64,000 nucleotides of DNA from Burhinus oedicnemus (taxonomy: Eukaryota > Chordata > Aves > Charadriiformes > Burhinidae), in NCBI GenBank assembly GCA_008921705.1, contig VFFE01006615.1:7475-71474 (forward strand). Reading direction: 5' to 3'. Under the pieces are notes generated by a model, which was not told where the DNA came from, made no database searches, and was given only the letters and a program-made list of their open reading frames with translations. The position numbers were made by a program, and so were the translations under genes. Shown piece after piece: positions 22,414-31,768 of this stretch (its first letter is position 1; every line of letters starts with the position of its first letter).

Positions 22414-25400
22414 TAAGAAATAGCCAAGATGAAAAGGGCTTCAAGACTTTGGAAAATAGCTCACGGGGACTGTGCAAGTGATGATACATTGCAAAATGAT
22501 GTCCAGTGTGCAGCTGCGGACATCACTACCATCCATGCATCACAGCGATTCCTTGAGCTGCCGTCAACACCTTTCACTTCTTGATCGTATGGAAGATGAT
22601 TTAGCTACATCCATGCCCCATAAGCTCTGAAATTAGAAAGGATATCCAGAAAAGCTGACATGGTCCACTTGCGTAGGATAAAATGGCAGAGACAAAGGTA
22701 TTTAAAAATTATAGCAGAAGTTGTGGGGGAAGGGAAGTCTTGCAAGGACTGGAACGGATTCCTCTTCTGGCTACTAATTAGGATTTGAAAAATCTCAATG
22801 TGTTAACGAAGAGCAGTCATGTTGAAATGTCACTTGTGCACATTGTCATTTAACAGACTATCTTTCTGGTGAGGATTATTATGGGATATTAATGTGAAGT
22901 GTCTGAAAATCACATTGGAAGAGAAATCCTCTCATTGAAACTGGAGAGTAAGAATGAGTTTTCTGAATGGTGAAAGTATTTAAAAATGTGTTGAATACCT
23001 AAACAGGCTACAAGGAGAAAAAAAGAAGGAAGAAGTAATTGGAAATAAGTGTCGGATTAACATGTAATATGAACTGTCATCCCAGGAACCGTCATAGCAC
23101 CCAGTTCACTAAAGACTTTGGGCTTTTCTCTAATGCTTTTTCTCCAACATCTGTCCCTTCAGGACAGGATCAACTGATTGAACTTAGACCCTAGCATGGT
23201 TGGCTTTGACCCTTTAATTGCCTCCCTCCATGTCCTGAAAGTGTAGCTTTGCTCTCTGCAAGGATTTCCCTTCAAGGAGCTGCATTTAAAGCAGGATGTA
23301 TATACCGGGTTTAGTGGGTTTGCAATGGGAAGGTGTCATTCTGAAATGCTCCAGGCTAATCAGAATCGGTGCTTTGGACCACGTCTTGAGTTTGACCGGG
23401 GTCATTTATCTATTCTTGAGATAGGTGTCAAGAGTCTAGCAAGAGTCTGCCAGAGATTTGGGGACCAATGGCCCAGACTTTCCATTTTGTGTCACCAAAG
23501 GCTACCGAAAGAAATCCGAATTCCTTTGAATGCCCAGCCCATGCTATCAAAAAGATATCTGGAGGTGAGACACAACAGCAGATTTCCAGGCCAGTAACAA
23601 GTGTACTGCAGGCTATGTTAACTGCTCACACACCACCATTTGCAGTTCAAAACCTTACAAAAATCCTAGCCAATAAATATGTAAAGGAGAGCGCTCAGAT
23701 GCATCATTAGTGGTGAGGCTTAATAAAAGAGTTTATAAAAGAGTCTTCAGGCATGTAAAAGCCTTTTGCTGGGACAAAGGGAAGAGTCCAGAGTGCAGGT
23801 CCATGGGGGATGGCCGAGGAAATGAGAGACTTTACATTCTAGCAGGGGAGATAAGCTTGGAAATTATCAAAATCCTTTCATCAGGAAGGCTAATGAAGCA
23901 CAGAAATTGATTTTTGGAAGGGGTGGTAAGTGCTTAGTGTGGCAAGAATAATAGCACGTCCTACCCAAGTGGATCAGGGTGGACCTAGGTGGAACTGACC
24001 CTGCCTCACTGCAAAGCCTGGAATAACTGACCTCAGGAAGTCCTTTCCAACCCTGTGAATTTTATTATCAAATTCCAGCTTTGATTTCCCCAGGGCTTTG
24101 ATCACTCTCACTCTTCAAAATATTTTTCCGTACTGTGTCCCTATGAAAGCTGAGATATAATTCCCTCTTTCCCAATGAAGAGCTGATAGGTGCAGAAGGT
24201 CAGACTGACACACTCAGCAAGGCCCATTTTCCTCAGCAAAACTAGTGATGTTACTTAATTTTTTTAGTCAGTTCAGGCTCCGGATCATGGATTTTCCCCT
24301 CTGGCTGTTGTTCTTGTTCAGGCAGAGGAATCCAGCCCAAAGTTGCTGTTAAGTATGCACAGTACATGTGAAAGCAGAGCAATCACAGGGGTATAATAGA
24401 GCTAAAATACTTCATATTTTTAGCTTTCTTACTGTAAGAAATCAATAATCCATACCTGGAAAATACTAAGATGGCTTTCTTCCATTAACAAATGGTGGGT
24501 GCTTGTTGCAGGTACAATATTTTAGGTTAACTCATCCATCATCAGGAAGATTTCTGTTGCCTGCTCTCTCTCACTCTCAAGGGTGTTAACATTTCCTAGT
24601 ATCTGTACTTACAATTTTTGGCAGTCGGGGTTAAATGCCTTCAGCTCAGCCTGAAATTCTCCTTTGGAGGTAACTAGAAAAATTGTGAAGTTTCCAAACA
24701 ACAATCATTTTGTGTTTCTCATTTTCTTAAAATCTGACAGTGGGTAAGCAACCCTCCCTCCATATCTCCCTCAAAGATGTTAAGAATAAACTTTTTTATG
24801 TTTTGGGGTTCTTTTTTTATTAACGGTGGAAAAAAATAGTTCAGGGAATGTTATTTCTTGTATGCTGAATTTATTCCAAAGAATTTAACCCATGTTATTC
24901 GGCTTGTATGAACATCTGTTCATATCCTTCTGTTCCCCTTTGAACTCTACTTGGGAGAAACTGTGCCAATATTGATTACACCGTGGCAATTTTCTACTTT
25001 GGGAATTCATTGAAATGACTTACAATGGTACAGTAGTACTAAACACATTGTTCTTGCCCCACAAAACAAGAGAGACACCTGCAAGCAGGTGCGATTCCCT
25101 GTTTACCATAGTGTTTATTAACTGGCACATTTCCTAGACTGTCGATGTTTAATTCAAGCTGTTCTGCTTCAATTCGCTGGCATAAAACAGAGAAGATCAT
25201 AAAGCATCAAGCCACTGAGAAAAATACAGAAGTTCATTTTCTGTAAGCGCTCTTGTATGTGCGTTTTTTGGGTGCACTGAGTACTCCGAAAGTGACCAAA
25301 TACACATAGAGTTGGTAACCCAAGACGTCTCGAGGTACAGCGGTTACCACGGTCATATGTTTTACACTGCTGTGCAGCCAGCCAGAGTTGCCACTCGGTG

Positions 25401-25983
25401 ATAGCACCCCGGCGGTGTCAGTGACACACAAAGAAGAAGAAACACAAATGGGATCACTGAAAATAGCAGTCTCCTTTAAATGCCAGGTTTCATTTCTTTG
25501 TAGGAAGGATGCAGCGAGTCTCTGAGGGTACCGTTTTTCTTTGTCTTTTGTGCGAAACAACCAGTTGGATATTTTTGTTTGTTTTGATAGACCAAAGTAG
25601 GAATAAAAAGAAGTTGGAGTAGGAACCCTGCTGCTTGTTTTGACAGAGGGCATAGTTAGACAGATGCAGCAATATTAGAGCATAAGAAAGAGATGCTCCT
25701 TTGAGCATGCTGTATCCCGTTATGCGTCATGTGAATTACTCTTGGATATGGTCTTTGATTATTAAAACTGTTAGACTTCAAAAAGCATGACCTTTCTTCC
25801 TTGTATTTAGAAGATGCTACAACAATGAGCTTAGAGAAAGTAATTCTTTGAACACTGTTTGTGCTCCCTGGGAGCAATCTAGTCTATGAACATCTCCAAA
25901 GAACAATTTGTGTGAGCTCAGTGTAGGGAGGTGCATATATGTGCAAATACTGGCCTGTGATGGCCCATCATCAGAGATTAAGA
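22414..25983. other. Low-copy non-coding DNA, possible faint CR1 trace at 24010-24060
   Basis: No gene recognised. Around 24019-24060 the words GACCTCAGGAAGTCC and TTTCCAACCCTGTGA resemble a heavily diverged CR1 3' end, too weak to call as a separate element. The rest holds only short frames (up to 139 codons at 25234-25653 on the minus strand) without known motifs. Confidence 0.5.
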
Positions 25984-26154
25984 CAGGAAGGGAGGAAAGG
26001 AGGAAGAGAGGGAGGAAGAAAAGGAAGGAGGGAAGGAAGGAAGGAAGGAAGGAAGGAAGGAAGGAAGGAAGGAAGGAAGGAAGGAAGGAAGGAAGGAAGG
26101 AGAGAAAGCGAAAGCGAAAGCGAAAGCGAAAGCGAAAGAGAAAGAGAAAGCGAA

Positions 26155-26185
<31 letters not shown>

Positions 26186-26229
26186 AAAAGATAGAGAGGG
26201 AGGAAGAAAGACAGGAAGAAAGAAGGAAA
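25984..26229 (+). repeat. Compound polypurine microsatellite: (GGAA)n, (GAAAGC)n, (GAAAGA)n
   Basis: About 245 bases of almost pure purine on the plus strand, in blocks. Imperfect GGAGGAA-type sequence comes first, then uninterrupted (GGAA) from about 26031 to 26100 (17-18 units). Five GAAAGC hexamers follow at 26104-26133, then mixed GAAAGA/GAAAGC to about 26175, then irregular AGAA/GGAA. The GC interruptions are confined to the hexamer block, so three repeat units grew separately in one purine tract. Frames across it encode only Lys/Arg/Glu/Gly strings and are not genes. The tract could form triplex (H-DNA). Confidence 0.97.
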
Positions 26230-27765
26230 GGATTTATTGATAAAATGAAAGGTTTTCTCTATAATACTGCAGGAACCAAAGCAATTACTCCAATGAATCA
26301 TTATTTTTGCATTAGACCGAAGGGCAGATTTCACCTGCTGGTGTCTCACAGGGGCTGGAGCCTGTAACAGATGAGTCTCTGCTACAACACAAAAGAAAGT
26401 AAAAAAAGAAACAGCAAAGCTCACAAAATCTACCAATTAAGAGTCAACACAAATGTACCAAGCTATTCAAATGCTTGGGGAGCCATGGAGATATTTATAC
26501 AAATAAACTCACAAATATATACCTTTTTCTACAAACTTTTAGCCACAATCTAGTATCAACACTACTCCTGCAGGCTTTTCCAGCTATCCCTCAATCTTCC
26601 CTACTCCACAATGCTGAGTTAGCCTTGAGCTACCAAAACTGGATTGCTATCTTGTCACTTACTTAAAAACCCTGTACAGCGCCTGTGTTGTCCCTTGACT
26701 CACAGCTACAAAGAACAACCTTGGCATGGTTGATTTAAATAGCTATAGACAGATGTCACTCATTCTGATAACATCTCAGAGCATGAGACTTGTCCAGCTG
26801 AGCAAGGAGAGGCAACCTGCTGACCATCGCTAGAACGTGGTAGAACTGGTGACAAGATGGCTGGAAGAGCTTGGAGAGGCCTTTCAGTGCTGATATGATG
26901 GGGCCCAGAGTCAGACAGTTTTGAAGTGGATCTTCCTCAAACTGGAATTACAGTGAGCACAAAAAAAAAAGCATTAACCTGTCTTTGCATCTCTAAAGGT
27001 ATGCTTTCCTGAATTCAAGCTAGATAAATGCGTTGTTTAACGAAAGATCTTTGGATCTGCTAGGGAAAGGGAAAAAAAAATTACGTTTGGAAACAAAGAT
27101 GTCTTTTGACTGTTGTCTTAGAAAACAGGTCCTTTTCTCCTATCATTAGTCCAACAGTTTCCAGTATTTTCTGGATTGCAACAAAACTGCATTTTGGGTT
27201 CCCTAAGGAGAAGTCTCTTTCCTTCCATATTTCACGCTGCTTGCTCACAGGTTTTCAGTGAGTTTCCTAGTTTCTGATCATTCTTTCCTACCTGGCCAGA
27301 TCTCCCCTGTTTTATCTCTGTTTTCAATCCACAGATGGAAGTGGAAGATTCTTTTGACAGAGTGTTCAGTAAACAATTAGTCAAATGAACGGTTTTTCTT
27401 CCAGCTTCTCTGCCCAAAACTTTCTAAGAAGCATAAGCTCTGCAAACAAAGGAACACAAGAACTGCTCTTTCACACCAGGGACTCATAACCTTCTTTAAC
27501 ATAACAGCCAGCTAGCTTTTCAGAACAGAAATTTTGCATAATATTGCTACGGAGGCTTTTCTTTCTTAGACACTTAAAAATGAGTCTCAGTTTTAACTAT
27601 CCATGTACTGGTTTATATCCCCACAGTTTTGGCTTATCCACTGTCATGCAGCCTGGTGTATCATCCTTTCTCCTCATTGATGAGTTTTCTTGCAATCATT
27701 TCCCAAGTACCATTTCATGTTTTTTGCAGAATACCTAGTGGTTAACACCACAGGTTGAACAACTG
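26230..27765. other. Low-copy non-coding DNA, nothing recognised
   Basis: No gene, RNA or transposon is visible. A10 and A9 runs occur near 26960 and 27072. Frames are short and on both strands. Confidence 0.55.
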
Positions 27766-28188
27766 ATCTGCCATCGAGTCCAACCATTGACCCTACTCTA
27801 CCAGGGCTGCCACTAAACCATGTCTCTAAGCACCACAACTACACAACTTTTAAACACATCTAGGGATGGTGACTCAACCACCTCCCTGGGCAGCCTTTTC
27901 CAATGGTTGATGACTCTGTCAATGAAAATTTTTTTCCTAATGTCCAGCCTAAACCTCCCCTGGTGCAACTTGAACCCGTTTCCTCTTGTCCCATCGCTAG
28001 TTACTTGGGAGAAGAGACCAGCGCCCATCTCACTACAACCTCCTTTCAGGTAGTTGTAGAGAGCAATAAGGTCTCCCCTCAGCCTTCTCTTTTCCAGACT
28101 AAACAATCCTAATTCCTTCAGCCGCTCCTCATAAGGCATGTTCTCCAGACCCCTCACCAGCTTTGTTGCCCTTCTCTGGACAAATTCT
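27766..28188 (-). mobile_element. CR1 LINE fragment, 3' tail missing
   Basis: Minus-strand CR1 covering the ORF2 C-terminus. It starts (in CR1 sense) near 28188, with the reverse complement of the CCAGCTTTGTTGCCCTTCTC region. It runs past the ORF2 stop at 27813-27815 to about 27766, but lacks the final 3' terminal repeats. The sense frame is open through the whole ORF2 portion. It is the same subfamily as the copy at 31391-31768 (shared [12 protein letters not shown] and [13 protein letters not shown] segments), 3.2 kb away in the same orientation. Confidence 0.95.
27813..28157 (-). pseudogene. C-terminal end of CR1 ORF2, open for 114 codons
   Basis: Open frame from [16 protein letters not shown] through [21 protein letters not shown] and PSLDVFKSC to the natural stop. 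It lacks the reverse-transcriptase core, lost by 5' truncation. The frame is free of stops although the element has lost its 3' tail, which suggests a moderately young insertion later deleted at its end. Confidence 0.88.
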
Positions 28189-28899
28189 CAGTCCTTGCTG
28201 GAGTGTCCAGGATTGTTGTAAAACTAGAGGGATTTGGGTCCAGATCAAAACCAGTATAATCTGATGTCCTAATGTATATGCCAACCAGTTACTGGAGATC
28301 TTGTCAGTACAGACAGCAATGTCTTGAGCTTTAGGCGGGGCTGTCCAAGTTCCCTCTATATTCATCATAAAAAGAGCCTCCCCATTGGGTCATTCAGCCC
28401 CTCTTGAGTTCAGCTCTTCAAGCCCTTAGAGTCTGTAATCTATCCAAATTATTCTGGTTTGGAAATATGTCATTTTAGTTACAAAAGCATTCAGACTTGG
28501 AGCAAAGCCCCACTGCAGTAAGTACTGAACGAACAGATTGTTCCTGCATAAAGCAGTTTGCAAACAGTGTTAAAAGACACAGACAAGCAGACAGCCATGT
28601 TAGCACGAAAAGCAGTGATCTCAACTCACCATCAATTTCCCCCTCTGGTACGGTTTTCTACAAGCATCAGCCATGATGACCATCAGGTCTCCTCCCTGAA
28701 ATTCAAATGATGCTTAGCAAGAAGATGCAAACATTCTTGTGAATTCTTGTGAATGGTAGATGCGGGGCATTACTTCGACTCTAAAATGTTGATAGGAATC
28801 AGAAATAGATTTGTGACAAAGGAAGAGTTTTAATAGCATTTCTTAAAGCCATGTTAGACTTCCTAATATTAGCTTTTGAAACTCTGGTTGCTGGTATCA
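28189..28899. other. Low-copy DNA between CR1 remnants
   Basis: No gene or recognisable repeat, apart from a trivial 10-bp tandem duplication (ATTCTTGTGA twice, 28733-28752). Confidence 0.5.
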
Positions 28900-29000
28900 G
28901 CATCCAGCAGGTCAAAGCTTTAGTGAGGTCTTGGCCACAGACATCCTGTGGTGGGGAGTTTCACAGACTCGTTACCGAGCATGTGAAACAGCAATTTTTT
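28900..29000 (-). mobile_element. Possible ancient CR1/L3-like fragment
   Basis: The string ACATCCTGTGGTGGGGAG followed by TTTCACAGACTCGTTA and a GTGAAACAGCAATTTTTTC stretch resembles the antisense of old CR1-clade (L3-like) elements, which carry a similar run about defining a stop after the ORF2 end. The match is from memory and by eye, is diverged, and has no clear ends. It lies just left of the well-supported CR1 mosaic. Confidence 0.35.
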
Positions 29001-29479
29001 CATTATAAAATTCTAAAGAAATAGGTGATTGCCAAGGTCCTCTAACCCCTCCCTTGTGTATCCATTTTGCATTTGTGCCTTGTAATGGCTTTGACTGTTC
29101 TTGTGTTTATTTATGGCAGGGAAGGGGAAAGACATGCAAAGGCTGCACGATGCAATCTTTTAAAATGCAAAATACTTCTGCAAAGGGGAAGGTAATGTCT
29201 ATTCTCCATGTCTATCAGGGATAGGGGAGGACATCCTGAATTTAAATTCCAGCCAGTGAAATTATGGTTCAATATTAAGAAAACAGTACCGACATGGAGG
29301 ACGGTGACGTGCTAGAATTGTTGCTTGAACACTGGACACAATCTCCACCATTAAGGAGTCTTAGAAGCATGTTAGTAGAAAGTCTGTCAGCAAAGGTGTA
29401 CAGAGAATTGACCCTACCTTGGAGCAGAGCAGGGACTAGAGGACCTCTTGAAGTTGCCCAGTAGTCCTATTCTCCATGG
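29001..29479. other. Low-copy DNA, nothing recognised
   Basis: No gene, RNA or clear repeat between the possible old fragment and the CR1 mosaic. Confidence 0.5.
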
Positions 29480-30010
29480 GATCATTGAATAATCCAGGTT
29501 GAAAGGACCGTCTGGAAGCTACTGGGTCGAACCCCCTCCCACTCTCCAAGATATTTTGACATCAAATCAGGTAGCTCAAAGGTGCCCAAGTTCTTAGTAT
29601 CTCCAACAAAGGAGCTTCCACAGCCTCTCTGGGTGATCTGTTTCAGTGTTTGACCCGTACATTTTTTTCCTTATATCTAGCTGGAATGCTCCTTGATATA
29701 ACATGTATGTTGCCTCTTGACCTTCTGATGTTCACTCTCAGGAAGTGTTCGGCTCCATCTTTTGTATAGCAACCTGGAAGGTAGTTATAGACAGTAAGAT
29801 CTTCCCTCAACCTTTACTTTTCCAGGATGAAGAAGGCATGTTCTCTCAGACTCTGTTCCTAGACCATTTGCTCTGGCCCTCCAGCCACCTCAGTGGTCTC
29901 CAGTGGACTTGCTTAATTACATTCATGGTCTTCCTTGTAGTGGGGAGTCCAAAACTGGACAGAGAGTTCCAGATATACTCTCATATGTGTCAAATAGAGA
30001 GCAATAATCA
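29480..30010 (-). mobile_element. CR1 LINE 3' segment of a mosaic, old
   Basis: Minus-strand CR1 from a degenerate 3' terminus (GATCATTGAATAATCCAGG, 29480) through the 3' UTR and back into ORF2, to about 30010. Landmarks in antisense include CCACAGCCTCTCTGGGTGA, the CTTACTTTTCCAGGATGAA region and GGAGTCCAAAACTGGACAG. The frame is broken many times, so this is an old copy. It is followed directly by CR1 sequence in the opposite orientation (30018-30303). Confidence 0.85.
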
Positions 30011-30017
30011 CTGGGAG

Positions 30018-30303
30018 GGTGATGGAGCAAATCCAATTCATATCCAAACACATGAAGAACAAGAAGGATGATCAAGACTAGTCAGCATGGATTTATGAAG
30101 GGGAAGTCGTGACTTACCAACCTGAAAATCTGCTGGTTCTATTTTACCTCAAACCAGGACACCTTCTACAGAGTGATGACTAGCTTGGTAGATGAGGGGG
30201 ACAAGTGGATATTGTTTATTTTGGCTTTAGCAAGGCTTTTGACACGGTCTCCCATAACATACCTATAGACAAATTGATGGAGTATGAACTAGATACATGG
30301 ACA
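30018..30303 (+). mobile_element. CR1 ORF2 reverse-transcriptase segment in opposite orientation
   Basis: Plus-strand CR1 ORF2 sequence lying between two minus-strand CR1 segments. It begins with the region coding HMKN..., then SQHGFMKGKS-like sequence (about 30077-30105, interrupted by a stop), then SLVDEG. From 30205 it reads VDIVYFGFSKAFDTVSHNI, which is reverse-transcriptase motif A. The residue where the family has the first catalytic Asp is Gly here (codon GGC, 30223-30225), so this copy could not be catalytically active. It ends near 30303 after LMEYELDTW. Confidence 0.9.
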
Positions 30304-30912
30304 GAGGTGGATTGTCCTTCATGTGCTTCAAAACAGTTTCCAGGATTAGGTACTCCATCATCTTTCCAAGGGCTGAGGTGGGACTCACTGGCCTGAGTTA
30401 CCCTGCTTGTCCTTCTTAAAGATAGGAGTGACATTTGCTTCTGTCTGCTCCTAGGAACATCCCCGTGACCACCATGACCTTTCAAAGGTAAGTAAGAGTA
30501 ACCTTGCAATGACATCAGCACTCATGGGGGCGTCCAGTCATGCCCCATATAGTTGTGTGTGTCAAGTTTGTCTAAGTGTTCCCTAACCTGATCCTCCTCC
30601 ATTGAGGGTAAGTCTTCCTTGCTTTAATCTCAGGAGACGGGGATTCCTGAAGGCCGGTGTTACCAGTAAAGACCGAGCAGAAGAAGCCTTTGAGGTATCT
30701 TGGCCTTTTCCATGCACTTTGTTACCAGAGCCCCTGCCCTGTTCAGCAACAGGCCCACATTTTCCCTAGTTGTCCTTTTGCTGCTGATATGCCTGTAGAA
30801 ATGTTTCTTGTTGTCCTTTGTGTCCCTCACCAGATTTAACTCCAGATGGGCTTTGATTTTCCTAACCCCATCCCTGTATGCTCAACCAGTGTCTCTGTAT
30901 TTCCCCTCCAGT
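30304..30912 (-). mobile_element. CR1 ORF2 internal segment (upstream of RT motif A)
   Basis: Minus-strand CR1 covering ORF2 between the endonuclease and RT motif A. Antisense landmarks are CATCTTTCCAAGGGCTGAGG, AAGATAGGAGTGACATTTGC, GATCCTCCTCCATTGAGGG and GGCCCACATTTTCCCTAGT. In CR1 sense its 3' edge codes ...LKHMKD, the same place where the neighbouring plus-strand segment begins, so about 50 bp of the two are homologous in inverted orientation (30018-30060 against 30303-30357). The sense frame carries several stops and shifts. Similarity fades near 30912. Confidence 0.87.
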
Positions 30913-31390
30913 CTATTACTTTCAGTGCATGCATCATCTCTCTTTTATTGATTTCTTCTGTAGACAGACCTACATGGAGATCTCCAACATAGGGGATCAC
31001 CACTCCAGCACCAGGGCTCATATTTGATAGCTCAGCTCGCCAGCTTTTCTGCAGCTATGCCAGCTTACACCACATATGGAGTCTTCTTCCATGTGAAAAC
31101 ATGGAAATGTTTTGTTCAAATAAAGGCAGGAAACCTCATTGCATGGAGCTGGAAGGTAGACTCATTTTTGACGTAAGCCACCAAGAGGTCACAGACTTAA
31201 ACAAAAAAGGAAAGACACAGGATAAGGAGTCAATTTTTCACCACGGGATGGAATAACAAGAGTGGTTTGTTCTGTGTGAATGTTTATGTAAAAGACCTGC
31301 TGGGTTTTATGCCATCTCATATATAACAACCTGTGCCACCCTGCACCCCCAGAAATGAGGGTCTGAGACAGAGGAAGGGTTGGGAAATTG
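30913..31390. other. Low-copy DNA between CR1 loci
   Basis: No gene recognised. Sequence at 30925-31030 could be a diverged continuation of the CR1 to its left, but I cannot match it. Confidence 0.45.
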
Positions 31391-31768
31391 AATCATAGAA
31401 TCATAGAATCACCTAGGTTGGAAAAGACCTTTAAGATCATCGAGTCCAACCATTAACCTAACACTGCCAAAACCACCACTAAACCACGTCCTTCAGCACC
31501 GCATCTACACATCTTTTAAACATCTCCAGGGATGGCGATTCCACCACTGCCCTGGGCAGCCTGTTCCAATGTTTGACAACCCTTTCGGTGAAGAAATTTT
31601 TCCTAATATCCAATCTAAACCTCCCCTGGTGCAACTTGAGGCCATTTCCTCTTGTCCTATCGCTTGTTACTTGGGAGAAGAGATTGACTCCCACCTCTCT
31701 ACAGTCTCCTCTCAGGTAGTTGTAGAGAGCGATAAGGTCTCCCCTCAGCCTCCTTTTCTCCAGCCTAA
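31391..31768 (-). mobile_element. CR1 LINE, 5'-truncated, 3' terminus intact
   Basis: Minus-strand CR1 beginning with its 3' terminus as AATCATAGAATCATAGAATC at 31391 and running to about 31768 inside ORF2. The final ORF2 codons ([24 protein letters not shown] and [13 protein letters not shown]) are open at 31479-31694. It is the same subfamily as 27766-28188 and retains the tail which that copy has lost. Confidence 0.96.
31479..31694 (-). pseudogene. C-terminal end of CR1 ORF2, open for 71 codons
   Basis: Uninterrupted from within the element to the natural ORF2 stop. The upstream ORF is absent because the insertion is 5'-truncated at about 31768. It carries no catalytic residues. Confidence 0.85.

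Noticed and set aside
24010..24065. CR1 3' end
   Set aside because: Only short resemblance (GACCTC...CCTTTCCAACCCTGTGA); too diverged to call as a separate element.
25984..26229. CRISPR-like or minisatellite array
   Set aside because: There are no spacers; units are simple purine repeats.
25908..26436. Lys/Arg/Glu-rich and Phe/Ser/Pro-rich proteins
   Set aside because: Direct translations of the polypurine microsatellite at 25984-26229.
29745..30071. 108-codon plus-strand frame
   Set aside because: Runs antisense through the old CR1 segment and into the inverted piece; no independent gene.
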